From Tepidamorphaceae bacterium (lineage in GTDB: Bacteria; Pseudomonadota; Alphaproteobacteria; Rhizobiales; Tepidamorphaceae): a DNA stretch of 64,000 bases. Within the stretch, counting starts at the first letter, position 1, and every line of letters begins with the position of its first letter. Positions 1 to 8,587 of this stretch are shown in pieces. The notes beneath the pieces are model-generated. The model did no database searches. It was not told the origin of the DNA and saw only the letters and a program-made list of their open reading frames with translations. The DNA lies in the NCBI GenBank assembly GCA_028279445.1, contig JANQNT010000028.1, positions 1 through 64,000 on the forward strand, written 5' to 3'. A program made the translations under genes and the position numbers.

Positions 1-8
1 TTCCAGGG

Positions 9-98
<90 letters not shown>

Positions 99-218
99 AA
101 GGCTGCCGCCGGTGAGATATCGACCCGCGCGGCAGCGGCGTTCGTGTTTAGGCGAGTGGGGCTGTGCACGCAACACCGGCTTGTGAAGCGTACAGGCCGC
201 GGTCACGCTTGCCGTCAG

Positions 219-265
219 CGACCGCGCGCACTAGGGTCCGGACCCAATTGGGTCACGCCATTCTG
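219..265 (+). repeat. left arm of an imperfect inverted repeat
   Basis: The core 231-265 (beginning CTAGGGTCCGGACCC and ending GCCATTCTG) is, with a few mismatches and small gaps, the reverse complement of 470-503. The match weakens outward through a GCGCGGTC block. The arms enclose about 200 bp of non-coding DNA. The core word GGACCCTAG recurs near 34661 and, in palindromic form, at 45353-45368, so this looks like a dispersed intergenic repeat and not a gene-specific terminator. Confidence 0.65.
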
Positions 266-469
266 TTCGCAAGACGCTGTTCAGGTGCAAGCAAAACCGA
301 CGATGGACAGGCCAAGCCTGTTCTAGGAGGCTTCGCGCTGCAGATGGACGGCGTATCGCGAACCCGAAGGGCGCGGCGGGTTTCGCCCCTGACGGCGTTA
401 CCGGGGACTTGAAAACCAGCAAGGTTTCCTGCCCCCCGCTGCCTTGTCAGGACCGAAATCCGACACGCG

Positions 470-515
470 CAGAATGGATAACCCAATTGAGTACGGACCC
501 TAGGGTCCGCGCGGT
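470..515 (-). repeat. right arm of the imperfect inverted repeat
   Basis: This is the partner of 219-265: CAGAATGG at 470 through CGGACCCTAG at 503, then GGTCCGCGCGGTCC. It includes the perfect palindrome at 494-509. The pair could form a long stem or be the ends of a decayed small mobile element. No target duplication is obvious, so the element reading is only a suggestion. Confidence 0.6.
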
Positions 516-581
516 CCGCCAGGCGGGCAGGAGCAAACGACGTTTCGGACGCAGGCCACGTCCGCGGGCAGACATATCGAC

Positions 582-905
582 ATGTTCCGACTGATCTTCC
601 GCTTTCTGGGGTTCTGGATCTTCGCCGCTGCCATCGTGGCAATGGTGCATGACGGCGCGCGTTCGATCGCCTCCGACAGCGTGGTGGTCACCTCGCTTGG
701 CGAACTGTGGTTCTCGATCAGCGCGCCGAGCCTCAACCTGACCCAGGCAGTGATCGAGCGATACACCGTGCCGGCGTTGTGGGATCCGGTGATGCTGTCA
801 GTGCTCAAGGCGCCCGCCGCGGTGGCGCTGATCGCGATAGCACTTATATTTGCATTCTTCGGGCGCAGGCCGCGCCGGCTGGTCGCCGGTATCGACCTCA
901 GGTAG
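582..905 (+). CDS. small two-helix membrane protein, unknown function
   Basis: A 107-residue product. It has a hydrophobic segment near residues 5-22 ([17 protein letters not shown]), a loop region of about 55 residues, a second hydrophobic segment near 78-95 ([13 protein letters not shown]), and a basic stretch GRRPRR afterwards that suggests a cytoplasmic C-terminus. Small proteins with this arrangement are frequent in Rhizobiales genomes, but I know of no assigned function. It lies 46 bp upstream of msrA on the same strand and could be co-transcribed with it. The ribosome site is weak. Supported mainly by its hydrophobic pattern and position. Confidence 0.7.
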   Translation: MFRLIFRFLGFWIFAAAIVAMVHDGARSIASDSVVVTSLGELWFSISAPSLNLTQAVIERYTVPALWDPVMLSVLKAPAAVALIAIALIFAFFGRRPRRLVAGIDLR

Positions 906-951
906 CCGGCGCGTCGCTGGCGCCCGCCCCCAAACCCGAGGAGCACGTGCC

Positions 952-1608
952 ATGTTCTTCAGCCGCAAGCCAAGCACCATTCCCACCGCCGCCGAGGCGC
1001 TGCCCGGCCGTGACGAGCCCCTCGACACCGCCGCCACCCATCATGTGTCCGGCAAACCGCTCAAGCCGCCGTTCCCCGACGGCATGAAGCAGGTCGTCTT
1101 CGGGATGGGCTGCTTCTGGGGCGCGGAGCGCATGTTCTGGAAGCTCGAGGGCGTTCACGTCACCGCGGTCGGCTATGCCGCGGGCCATACGCCCAACCCG
1201 ACCTACCAGGAGGTCTGCTCGGGGCGCACCGGCCACAACGAGGTGGTGCTGGTCGTCTACGATCCGCAGAAGACCGATCTGGAGACGCTGCTGAGGACGT
1301 TCTGGGAAGGCCACGATCCGACCCAGGGCATGCGCCAGGGCAACGATGTCGGAACGCAGTACCGCTCCGGCATCTACCTCGATACGCCCGAAGAGCGCGC
1401 CCTGGCCGAGGCCAGCAAGCAGCGCTACGAGGCCAACCTCGCCAAGGCGGGCTTCGGCGTCGTGACGACGGAAATCCTCGCGCTGCCGCAGTTCTATTAC
1501 GCCGAGGACTACCACCAGCAGTACCTGGCAAAGAACCCGGGCGGCTATTGCGGCCTTGGCGGCACCGGCGTCAGTTGCCCGGTGGGCACCGGGGCAAACG
1601 CCGCCTGA
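952..1608 (+). CDS. msrA: peptide-methionine (S)-S-oxide reductase MsrA
   Basis: A 218-residue enzyme that reduces methionine-S-sulfoxide in proteins or free, using thioredoxin. The signature GCFWGAE gives the catalytic cysteine at residue 54, followed by the usual family blocks ([39 protein letters not shown]). Cysteines in the tail [16 protein letters not shown] are candidates for the resolving residues. The ATG at 952 is preceded by a GAGGAG stretch and gives a normal length for the long-N-terminus form; the frame stays open further upstream but without a better start. No signal peptide, so cytoplasmic. Confidence 0.96.
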   Translation: MFFSRKPSTIPTAAEALPGRDEPLDTAATHHVSGKPLKPPFPDGMKQVVFGMGCFWGAERMFWKLEGVHVTAVGYAAGHTPNPTYQEVCSGRTGHNEVVLVVYDPQKTDLETLLRTFWEGHDPTQGMRQGNDVGTQYRSGIYLDTPEERALAEASKQRYEANLAKAGFGVVTTEILALPQFYYAEDYHQQYLAKNPGGYCGLGGTGVSCPVGTGANAA

Positions 1609-1617
1609 CCGGCAGCG

Positions 1618-2067
1618 CTACTCGTCGTCGAAATAAAGGCTGCCGCGCAGGCCGATTTCCTGCAGACGGCGCGACGGCAGATCGTCGATCGCGTCGATCA
1701 CCCCACGCGCGGCACGCGCCGCAGCGGTGTCGTCGTCGGCCTGGACCGACCCGGTCTGGATCGGACTCCCATCGCCACGGTCGACGCGCGGCAATTCCAT
1801 GCGCGGTACGTTGACGGCGACCTGCACCGGCGCATCCACCGCGGTCTCGGCACCCTCGATCACGGCAAACTCGGCGAAAACCGTACGCTCGAGTACGGGA
1901 CCAAGGCCCGGCGCCATCATGAACAGTCCGGCCGCGATGATTGCAGCGGACGCCGACGTGGCGACGGTCGAGGAACCGCGCCGGTCGTTGGCGAAGTTGT
2001 GCAGGGAATGGGAAAAGGCGCGCGAATTCTCAAGCGCGCCGGAGGGCGCACGGCCGATACGCAACAT
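1618..2067 (-). CDS. hypothetical protein with one membrane segment
   Basis: A 149-residue product, convergent with msrA and only 9 bp from its stop. The N-terminal 30 or so residues are polar and basic. A hydrophobic stretch near 38-54 (ASAAIIAAGLFMMAPGLG) could be one membrane helix, followed by an acidic, alanine-rich, probably extracytoplasmic region ending LRGSLYFDDE. ATG at 2067 has GGAG at a suitable distance; GTG at 2070 is also possible. I do not recognise a family. The minus-strand placement, start signal and composition support a real gene, but the function is unknown. Confidence 0.6.
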   Translation of the reverse strand: MLRIGRAPSGALENSRAFSHSLHNFANDRRGSSTVATSASAAIIAAGLFMMAPGLGPVLERTVFAEFAVIEGAETAVDAPVQVAVNVPRMELPRVDRGDGSPIQTGSVQADDDTAAARAARGVIDAIDDLPSRRLQEIGLRGSLYFDDE

Positions 2068-2252
2068 CACTGGTACTCCACTAGGCTACGCTTACGCCGC
2101 GCCCGTCCCCAACATGCATCTCCGGCACAAACACACGGGCCGGGCACTGAACGAGCGCGTTAAGCCAGCGTGCACCACGCCGGCTAATGCGGCGTTAACG
2201 CTGCGGCATTGCGAATGCTGCGGCATTGCACATTACGGCAGCGGAGAGGCGC

Positions 2253-3221
2253 TCAGCGCACGGGCCGGCGACGCGGTACCGGCGCGCCGCCCACCGACAC
2301 GTCGGCGGCATCTCCCTGCACACCGGGGGCCGGAGGCTCGATGCCGTCGCCGGCGCTCAGCACGACCCGGCACTCGCGCGGCAGATCGGCCATCATCTTG
2401 TCGGGGCGCGCACGACGCGGACCCCGCGGCTTTTCCCTGGGCTTGAACCAGGCATCCAGCTCCGCGCCGCAGCCATCGCCGGGTGGTGGCGGGTTCTGGT
2501 TGGCGCAACTGGCCATGCCCGGCGGGCAGCTCAGCCTGACGTGGAAGTGATAATGGTGCCCGCCCCAGGGACGGATCTTGCGCAGCCACGACCGGTCGGT
2601 CCAGTTCATGTTGCACAGCGCCCGCTTGATCGCCGGATTGACGAAGATGCGGGCAAGTTCGGGATAACTCGCCGCGCGCGCCAGCAGCCTGGCATGGTTC
2701 TCGGTGAAGATCGCCGGATCGACCCGCATCGTCCGGCCCCCGTCGCGCAGCACCGAGACCGCGCTGATCTCTTCTCGCTCCGTGGGGGTCAACACGCGAT
2801 CGGGCATCGGCGTCAGCCAGATGTCCGCGTCCAGGCCGATCTGGTGGCTGTTATGACCGGTCAGCATCGGCCCGCCGCGCGGCTGCGCCAGATCGCCGAC
2901 CAGCAGGCCGGGCCAGTCGCCGGCAGCGGCGGCATCGCGCGCCAATCGCTCGATATAGGCGATCAGCACCGGATGGCCCCAGTTGCGGTTGCGCGACAGG
3001 CGCATCGCCTGCCAGTGCTGACCGGTGACGGGAAGCGGCTGCGCGCCGGCGAGACAGCCACGGGCATAGCTGCCGATGGCGCGCGCCTCCAGCGGGGCCG
3101 GGCCCTTGGCAGCGCCGAAATACTGTTTCGCCGGCTTTTCTGCCAGCGCCGTTCCGCCTGCCATCAACATGGCGAGGCTTGCCGCGAACCACACCGTCAG
3201 CGCTGCGCCTGTGCGGATCAT
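2253..3221 (-). CDS. mepA: penicillin-insensitive murein DD-endopeptidase MepA (M74)
   Basis: A 322-residue periplasmic zinc endopeptidase that cuts cross-links between peptidoglycan peptides. An N-terminal signal peptide (hydrophobic 9-24, cleavage after TALA near 27) is followed by the metal motif GHNSHQIGLDAD, with His126 and Asp133 as the expected ligands, and by GGHHYHFHVRL, with His222, His225 and His227. The arrangement matches family M74 (LAS superfamily). The proline- and arginine-rich tail after about residue 285 is longer than in E. coli MepA. The ATG at 3221 follows AAGGAAAGG. It is divergent from the L,D-transpeptidase gene, so two wall enzymes share one intergenic region. Confidence 0.93.
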   Translation of the reverse strand: MIRTGAALTVWFAASLAMLMAGGTALAEKPAKQYFGAAKGPAPLEARAIGSYARGCLAGAQPLPVTGQHWQAMRLSRNRNWGHPVLIAYIERLARDAAAAGDWPGLLVGDLAQPRGGPMLTGHNSHQIGLDADIWLTPMPDRVLTPTEREEISAVSVLRDGGRTMRVDPAIFTENHARLLARAASYPELARIFVNPAIKRALCNMNWTDRSWLRKIRPWGGHHYHFHVRLSCPPGMASCANQNPPPPGDGCGAELDAWFKPREKPRGPRRARPDKMMADLPRECRVVLSAGDGIEPPAPGVQGDAADVSVGGAPVPRRRPVR

Positions 3222-3461
3222 GCAGGGCCTTTCCTTGGGTCGGGATTGCAGCGTGATTCGCCTGTCCTGTCTTACCACGGGCGTCCCGACACGGCGAGTT
3301 GTCGCAGGTTTTGTCGGCCCAAGCCTTTACAGGCGGCAGACGGCGCAGGAGGATGTTCCGTCACTTCAGGGGACCGCGAGGGGGCGGCACATGCGCCTGG
3401 CGTCAATGGCGGCAGTCAGACCGCCGGGACAGGCGTGCCTTTTGAAGAGGAAAGTGTAGTC

Positions 3462-3893
3462 ATGCGTTACGTTGTTGTTCTCATGGCCGGGCTTTTTGCC
3501 GGCTTGATTGCTTACGCGCCGGCGCCCGCCTTGGCCGGTGTGGTCGCGAAAATCGACATTTCCCAGCAGAAGATGCGTGTCTTCGTGAACGGACGCCACA
3601 AGTATACGTGGCGTGTCTCCACGGGACGGCGCGGCTACGGCACGCCGACGGGCTCGTACTCCGTCAAGCGGATGCATCGCACCTATTACTCGCGCAAGTA
3701 TCACGGCGCGGCGATGCCGCACTCGCTGTTCTTCCGCGGCGGCTATGCCGTACACGGCACCAGCCACATCAGCCGGCTCGGCCGTCCCGCCAGCCATGGC
3801 TGCGTGCGGCTGCATCCCAGCAACGCGCGCACCCTGTTCAACCTGGTGCGCCGCCACGGCATGCGGTCTTCGCGCATCGTGCTGGTGCGCTGA
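3462..3893 (+). CDS. small secreted L,D-transpeptidase (YkuD domain)
   Basis: A 143-residue protein: signal peptide (hydrophobic 4-20, cleavage near ALA-GVV at residue 25), then a single YkuD domain. The catalytic block is AVHGT (His98) followed by SHGCVRL, with Cys114 the nucleophile and His112 next to it. Such enzymes form 3-3 peptidoglycan cross-links or attach proteins to peptidoglycan in the periplasm. The ATG at 3462 follows AGAGGAAAG. It is divergent from mepA, consistent with shared wall-remodelling control, although no operator stands out between them. There is no LysM or other binding domain, so this is a minimal catalytic form. Confidence 0.93.
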   Translation: MRYVVVLMAGLFAGLIAYAPAPALAGVVAKIDISQQKMRVFVNGRHKYTWRVSTGRRGYGTPTGSYSVKRMHRTYYSRKYHGAAMPHSLFFRGGYAVHGTSHISRLGRPASHGCVRLHPSNARTLFNLVRRHGMRSSRIVLVR

Positions 3894-4040
3894 GGTACCA
3901 TACCGTTCGACAAACTGTGTTGCGCTTGCGGCGGGATGCCTGCCGCGGGCGCATGGTCTATATTGCGCCTCCAGATGAGCAGTCGCGCCGGCGACAACGC
4001 CGGCGCGCCGCTCGCCAGAATCACCACGCGGGAGGCCCCG

Positions 4041-4511
4041 ATGAATAGCTGGAACGTCTATCTTTCCGGAGAAATCCACACCGACTGGCGCGAGGAGATC
4101 ATGGCCGCCTGCACGGGGCTGCCGGTCACCTTTTCGGCACCCGTCACCGATCACGACGCCAGCGATGATTGCGGCGTGGCAATCCTCGGCGCCGAGCCGG
4201 ACAAGTTCTGGCACGACAACAAGGGCGCCAACGTCAATGCCATCCGCACCCGCCGGCTGATCGCTGAAGCTGACGTGGTCGTGGTGCGCTTCGGCGAGAA
4301 GTACAAGCAGTGGAACGCCGCCTTCGACGCCGGCTACGCCTCTGCGCTCGGCAAGTCGCTGATCATTGTGCACGGACCCGACCACCAGCACGCGCTGAAA
4401 GAGGTGGACGCGGCTGCGCTCGCGGTATGTTCCGAACCGCGTCAGGTCGCCGACATCCTGACCTATGTCATCGAGGGACGGCTGCCGGAGGTGCGCGCGG
4501 CGGCGGAGTAG
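4041..4511 (+). CDS. YtoQ family protein
   Basis: A 156-residue cytoplasmic protein that begins NSWNVYLSGEIHTDWREEI, the characteristic start of the YtoQ family, a branch of the nucleoside 2-deoxyribosyltransferase-like fold. Internal blocks include LGAEPDKFWHDNKGA, RLIAEADVVVVRFGEKYKQW and DAGYASALGK. The family has no firmly assigned reaction; the fold suggests binding of a nucleotide or nucleoside. The start ATG at 4041 follows GGGAGG. It stands alone, with repeats and the mini-element downstream. Confidence 0.88.
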   Translation: MNSWNVYLSGEIHTDWREEIMAACTGLPVTFSAPVTDHDASDDCGVAILGAEPDKFWHDNKGANVNAIRTRRLIAEADVVVVRFGEKYKQWNAAFDAGYASALGKSLIIVHGPDHQHALKEVDAAALAVCSEPRQVADILTYVIEGRLPEVRAAAE

Positions 4512-4640
4512 TTGGGAGACAGTCACCCGGCCCAACGACGAATAGAAGTCGTCACCCCGGACTTGATCCGGGGTCCATGCTGAAATGGTGTCAGACAAAG
4601 GCCGCCTTTGATGCGTGGGGCAAACGCCCTATGGGCTCCG

Positions 4641-4649
4641 GATCAAGTC
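4641..4649 (+). repeat. left copy of a 9-bp target-site duplication
   Basis: The sequence GATCAAGTC directly abuts the left end of the mini-element and is repeated exactly at 5032-5040. It is part of the interrupted palindromic repeat. Confidence 0.85.
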
Positions 4650-5031
4650 GGCGATGTTACAGTTGACAAACCCAAGAATTGCGAGATTTACGACCGCCTG
4701 CCCTTCGCAATCTCGACTAATACGCCGAGAGCGATGCCCGCCAAAAAGGTCATAATCCCCTCGTTAATCGCTTCACCGGAGTTGGCTGCGGCAAGATATC
4801 GTCTGGAAGCGGCAAACATGCTGTCGCCTTCAAACACCAGGGCGACGAACATTCCAGCGGCAACCCTGAATAGGCCGAAGATAACCATGGCCCACGCCAC
4901 GAACGTGCCGACACGGATAAAGAACATTTGTCAGCCTCAGCTAGCGGGTTTGCCTTTGTCGGATTTAGGCGGGGTTTTCGTCAGCCGCCGTAGCCGCCAT
5001 CTCATTTGGGTTTGTCAACTATAATATTGCC
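4650..5031. mobile_element. 382-bp non-autonomous transposon-like element with a cargo gene
   Basis: The ends are 26-bp inverted repeats, 4650-4675 and 5006-5031, identical at 23 positions and sharing the inner block AGTTGACAAACCCAA. The outermost bases are GGC at each end, and the 9-bp direct repeat GATCAAGTC flanks the whole. The element is somewhat lower in G+C than its surroundings, encodes no transposase and contains one 79-residue membrane-protein gene on the minus strand. It resembles a MITE or mini-cassette mobilised in trans. GGC ends occur in some IS families (for example IS1595-like), but I cannot assign a family by eye. Confidence 0.85.
4688..4927 (-). CDS. small membrane protein carried inside the mini-element
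   Basis: A 79-residue product with a hydrophobic N-terminus (residues 2-32, FFIRVGTFVAWAMVIFGLFR then AAGMFVALVF), a polar middle (SMFAASRRYLAAANSGEAINEG) and a second hydrophobic segment near 58-72 (TFLAGIALGVLVEIA). The ATG at 4927 has GAGG upstream. Similar small proteins with a central ARRYL...GEAI block appear, from memory, in other alphaproteobacteria, but I know no function. The gene fills most of the element and is intact, so it may be kept as cargo. The TTGACA in the right inverted repeat (5013-5018, minus strand) could act as a -35 box, but no good -10 accompanies it. Confidence 0.7.
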   Translation of the reverse strand: MFFIRVGTFVAWAMVIFGLFRVAAGMFVALVFEGDSMFAASRRYLAAANSGEAINEGIMTFLAGIALGVLVEIAKGRRS

Positions 5032-5040
5032 GATCAAGTC
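5032..5040 (+). repeat. right copy of a 9-bp target-site duplication
   Basis: GATCAAGTC abuts the right end of the mini-element and is identical to 4641-4649. Confidence 0.85.
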
Positions 5041-5078
5041 CAGGGTGACGCGCGGAGTTGGGCGCGGAAAAATCCAAC

Positions 5079-6878
5079 CTACTCCCCCATCTTCAGGGCG
5101 TTGATGAAGGCTTCCTGCGGGATTTCCACGCGGCCGAACTGACGCATGCGCTTCTTGCCTTCCTTCTGCTTCTCCAGAAGTTTGCGCTTTCTGGTCGCAT
5201 CGCCGCCGTAGCACTTCGCCGTCACGTCCTTCCTGAGCGCAGCGATGGTCTCGCGCGCGATCACCTTGCCGCCGAGGGCCGCCTGGATGGGTATCTTGAA
5301 CAGGTGCCGGGGGATCAGGTCTTTCAGCTTCTCGCACATCGCCCGGCCACGGCGCTCCGCCTGGCTGCGATGCACCATCACAGACAGTGCGTCGACGGGC
5401 TCGGCATTGACCAGGATCTGCATCTTGACGAGATCGCCCGCGCGGTAGCCGGTGATCTGGTAGTCGAATGAGGCATAACCGCGCGACACCGATTTCAGCC
5501 GGTCATAGAAGTCGAACACCACTTCGTTGAGCGGCAGGTCGTAGGTCAGCATGGCGCGCGCACCGGCATAGGTCAGCTCCACCTGCTCGCCGCGACGCTC
5601 CTCGCACAGCTTCAGGATGGCGCCCAGATGTTCATCCGGCGTCAGGATGGTGGCGCGTATCCACGGCTCACGGATTTCCGTGATCTTGACCACATCCGGC
5701 ATGTCGGCGGGGTTGTGCAGCTCCAGCGTGGAGCCGTCGGTCAGCGTCAACTCGTAGACGACCGACGGCGCGGTGGCGATCAGGTCGAGACCGAACTCGC
5801 GCTCCAGCCGCTCCTGCACGATCTCCAGATGCAACAGCCCGAGGAAGCCGCAGCGGAAGCCGAAGCCGAGCGCGGCGGAGGTCTCCATCTCGAAGGAGAA
5901 GCTGGCATCGTTGAGCCGCAGCTTGCCCACCGCCGCGCGCAGGTCCTCGAAGTCGGCCGCATCGACCGGGAAGATGCCGCAGAACACCACCGGCTGCGAG
6001 GGACGGAAGCCCTCAAGCGGCGCGGATGTCTGGCGCTTCTCCTCGGTGATGGTGTCGCCGACGCTGGTATCGGCCACCTCCTTGATGGAGGCGGTGAGGA
6101 AGCCGAGTTCGCCGGGGCCGAGTTCCGGCCAGTCGATCAGCTTGGGCGTGAACACACCGACGCGGTCCACATCGTAGGTGGCGCCGGTGCCCATCATGCG
6201 CACCTTCATGCCCTTTCTGAGCTTGCCGTCGATGATGCGCACCAGCACGACGACGCCGAGATAGGCGTCATACCAGCTATCCACCAGCATCGCCTTGAGC
6301 GGCGCATCCGCCTCCCCCTTCGGTGCGGGCAGGCGGGCGACGATCGCCTCAAGGACCTGATCCACACCGACGCCGGTCTTCGCCGACATCTCGATCGCAT
6401 CGCTGGCGTCGAGCCCGATCACGTCCTCGATCTGCTGCTTGATGCGGTCGGGTTCGGCGGCCGGCAGGTCGACCTTGTTGAGAACGGGAACGATCTCGTG
6501 GTCATTGTCGATCGCCTGGTAGACGTTGGCCAGCGTCTGCGCCTCGACGCCCTGGCTGGCATCGACCACCAGCAGCGAGCCCTCGCAGGCGGCCAGCGAA
6601 CGGTTCACCTCGTAGGCGAAGTCCACATGGCCCGGCGTGTCGATCAGGTTCAGCGTGTAGGTGTTGCCGTCGGCGGCCTTGTAGTCGAGGCGCACGGTCT
6701 GCGCCTTGATGGTGATGCCGCGCTCGCGCTCGATGTCCATGGAATCGAGCACCTGCTCCTTCATCTCGCGCGCGCTCAAGCCCCCGGTCATCTGGATGAG
6801 CCGGTCGGCGAGCGTCGACTTGCCGTGGTCGATATGGGCGATGATCGCGAAGTTGCGGATCAGGGACGTGTCTGTCAT
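5079..6878 (-). CDS. lepA: elongation factor 4 (LepA), ribosome-associated GTPase
   Basis: A 599-residue translational GTPase, full family length. GTPase motifs are in order: [10 protein letters not shown] (P-loop, residues 15-24), the RGITIKAQT switch region, DTPGHVDF and NKVDLP. The middle contains the EF-G-like domains, and the LepA-specific C-terminal end has [19 protein letters not shown]. LepA acts on ribosomes during translation or 30S assembly under stress. The ribosome site before the ATG at 6878 is poor. It is divergent from the Sel1-repeat gene. Confidence 0.97.
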   Translation of the reverse strand: MTDTSLIRNFAIIAHIDHGKSTLADRLIQMTGGLSAREMKEQVLDSMDIERERGITIKAQTVRLDYKAADGNTYTLNLIDTPGHVDFAYEVNRSLAACEGSLLVVDASQGVEAQTLANVYQAIDNDHEIVPVLNKVDLPAAEPDRIKQQIEDVIGLDASDAIEMSAKTGVGVDQVLEAIVARLPAPKGEADAPLKAMLVDSWYDAYLGVVVLVRIIDGKLRKGMKVRMMGTGATYDVDRVGVFTPKLIDWPELGPGELGFLTASIKEVADTSVGDTITEEKRQTSAPLEGFRPSQPVVFCGIFPVDAADFEDLRAAVGKLRLNDASFSFEMETSAALGFGFRCGFLGLLHLEIVQERLEREFGLDLIATAPSVVYELTLTDGSTLELHNPADMPDVVKITEIREPWIRATILTPDEHLGAILKLCEERRGEQVELTYAGARAMLTYDLPLNEVVFDFYDRLKSVSRGYASFDYQITGYRAGDLVKMQILVNAEPVDALSVMVHRSQAERRGRAMCEKLKDLIPRHLFKIPIQAALGGKVIARETIAALRKDVTAKCYGGDATRKRKLLEKQKEGKKRMRQFGRVEIPQEAFINALKMGE

Positions 6879-7000
6879 GGCGGGCTAGATATCACTGGTA
6901 CGGGCACTCGGAAAGCGCCTGCCTGCAGGTGTCGCTGCGACGCATTTGACCATGTTCGGCGAAGCGCGCATCCTGCCGCGCAGATGCGTGGAGGTGGCAG

Positions 7001-8587
7001 GTGAAAACCGTGCGATCCGACCTGTGGCGATTGATCGCGACAGCACTGATTGCGGTGGCCGTTGCGGGCGTCGGCGCACTGGGCAGCCCGCCGGCGAGCG
7101 CCCAGGAGCAGGCCACGGCGGAGGACGAGCGCCGCGCCGCGAACCGCCTCGTCGTCGAGGCCCGCCAGGCCTACGACAAGGCGCTTGCCGGCGAAGCGGA
7201 CGCGCAGGACCTGCTCAGGCAAGCGCTCGACAAGCTCAACGAGGTCATCGCCCGCTACCCGTCGACCGACCACGCGGTGACGCTGATCGGCGGCGGCACG
7301 GTTGCCGGTATCTCGATTCCCGAGATCACCGCGCTGCTGGACAGGGCGCAGTCGGGCGATGCGGTCGCTGGCGAAACCGGTGGCACCGAAGCGGACGCGG
7401 ATGCGCGCGAGCGCGCCGCCCGCGACGACAGTTCCGAAGACGATGCTGCCGAGGATGCCGGCGCGACTGCCGCAGCCCCGGAGCCCGAGCCCGAGGCACC
7501 GCCCGAGCCCGCCGGTCCGCCGATACCGCAGGGTGCGGACGCCATCGCCGCCTGCGACCGCCATGCCGGCAGCCCCAACGACATCACGCTTGAGGGCACC
7601 GGCATCTGGCAGACGCTGATCGACACCGAGCGGGCGATTGCCGTCTGCATGGCAGCGGTCGATGCCGACAGCGAAAACCCGCGACTGAAGTTCCAGCTTG
7701 GCCGGGCGATGTACCGCGCCGGCCGACATGGAGAATCCGTGCCGCTGTTCACGCAGGCCTCCGAGGCCGGCCACATGGTCTCGCGCGCGCAGCTCGGCCT
7801 GATGCACATCCGCGGCGAAGGCGTCGCCAAGGACGAGGCGAAGGGCATCGCGCTGCTGAAGGATGCCGCCGATGCCGGCGACCCGTTCGCAATCGCCATG
7901 CTCGGTGAGCTGCGCATGCGCGGCATTGGGCTTGCCCTGGATCAGGAGGAGGCCCTTCGGCTGTTTCGGCAGGCAGCCGATAGGGGAAGTCCGGTTGGCA
8001 TGCAGCGGGTCGGCGAGGCCTATGCCTCCGGGCGCGGGTTGGAGCAGGACAGCGCTCAGGCGCTGGAATGGCTGAGCAAGGCTATCGTCGCCGGCGCACC
8101 CGGCGCCCATTACATGTTGGGCATGCTGCATCGGGACGGACTTGGCGTGAAGAAAGACGCGGCCGCGGCGCTGTCGCATTTCCGCGATGCCGCGCGCATC
8201 GGCCATCCGAATGCCCTCTTCGAGGTGGGGGCGGCCTACATGAACGGTCGCGGCGTTGCCACCGACGAGGCGGAGGCTGTCCGATGGATGCAGCAGGCGG
8301 CCGATGCCGGCATGGTGATGAGCTATTACACGCTGGCTTACGCGCATGCCTTCGGCCGCGGCACCGAACGCAATCCGCAGGAAGCCGCGCGCTTCATGTT
8401 CCTGTCGCTGCGCGCACGCAGCGAAACGGCCAAGGAGCAGATGCTGGAGAACGCCTCGCAATGGCCGCCGGACATGCGCCGCGCCCTGCAGGAACGCCTC
8501 AAGCAGGCCGGTCTCTACGCGAGTTCGATCGACGGCAGCTTCGGCCCGGCGACGCGGCAGGCGATCCAGAAGCTCATCGGCGGCTAG
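7001..8587 (+). CDS. secreted Sel1-repeat protein with C-terminal peptidoglycan-binding-like domain
   Basis: A 528-residue protein starting at GTG 7001, behind GGAGG. It has a signal peptide (hydrophobic 10-28, cleavage near ASA-QEQ at 35), a low-complexity Ala/Glu/Pro linker around 115-175, then about six Sel1-type (TPR-like) repeats from about 235 to 460 with recurring GxGVxxDxxxA and AxxGxxxAxxxLG patterns. The C-terminus (about 490-528, ALQERLKQAGLYASSIDGSF followed by GPATRQAIQKL) matches a peptidoglycan-binding repeat. It probably scaffolds envelope proteins or senses the wall in the periplasm. Its 3' end overlaps the convergent ggt gene by 14 bp. Confidence 0.88.
   Translation: MKTVRSDLWRLIATALIAVAVAGVGALGSPPASAQEQATAEDERRAANRLVVEARQAYDKALAGEADAQDLLRQALDKLNEVIARYPSTDHAVTLIGGGTVAGISIPEITALLDRAQSGDAVAGETGGTEADADARERAARDDSSEDDAAEDAGATAAAPEPEPEAPPEPAGPPIPQGADAIAACDRHAGSPNDITLEGTGIWQTLIDTERAIAVCMAAVDADSENPRLKFQLGRAMYRAGRHGESVPLFTQASEAGHMVSRAQLGLMHIRGEGVAKDEAKGIALLKDAADAGDPFAIAMLGELRMRGIGLALDQEEALRLFRQAADRGSPVGMQRVGEAYASGRGLEQDSAQALEWLSKAIVAGAPGAHYMLGMLHRDGLGVKKDAAAALSHFRDAARIGHPNALFEVGAAYMNGRGVATDEAEAVRWMQQAADAGMVMSYYTLAYAHAFGRGTERNPQEAARFMFLSLRARSETAKEQMLENASQWPPDMRRALQERLKQAGLYASSIDGSFGPATRQAIQKLIGG

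Larger units (their letters stand above)
99..581. other. intergenic stretch with imperfect inverted repeats, no convincing gene
   Basis: No open frame here has a plausible ribosome site or recognisable product. The stretch contains an inverted-repeat pair (about 219-265 and 470-515) described separately, and a perfect 16-bp palindrome CGGACCCTAGGGTCCG at 494-509. I see no clear promoter for the downstream small membrane protein. Confidence 0.6.
4550..5050. repeat. palindromic intergenic repeat interrupted by the mini-element
   Basis: The left arm at 4550-4561 reads CGTCACCCCGGA, followed by CTTGATCCGGGGTCC. The right arm GGATCAAGTC at 4640-4649 continues after the inserted element as CAGGGTGACG at 5041-5050. 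Removing the element and one target copy restores a repeat closely like the intact copy at 35734-35855 (CGTCACCCCGGA ... TCCGGGGTGACG). Repeats of this kind are common between genes in Rhizobiales and can form long hairpins at the ends of transcripts. Confidence 0.85.

Noticed and set aside
2226..3461. Upstream extension of the L,D-transpeptidase
   Set aside because: It is antisense to mepA. The signal peptide and ribosome site at 3462 define the true start.
4997..5025. An outward promoter at the right end of the mini-element (TATAAT at 5020-5025)
   Set aside because: The -10 is good, but no acceptable -35 lies 16-18 bp upstream, so I did not call it.
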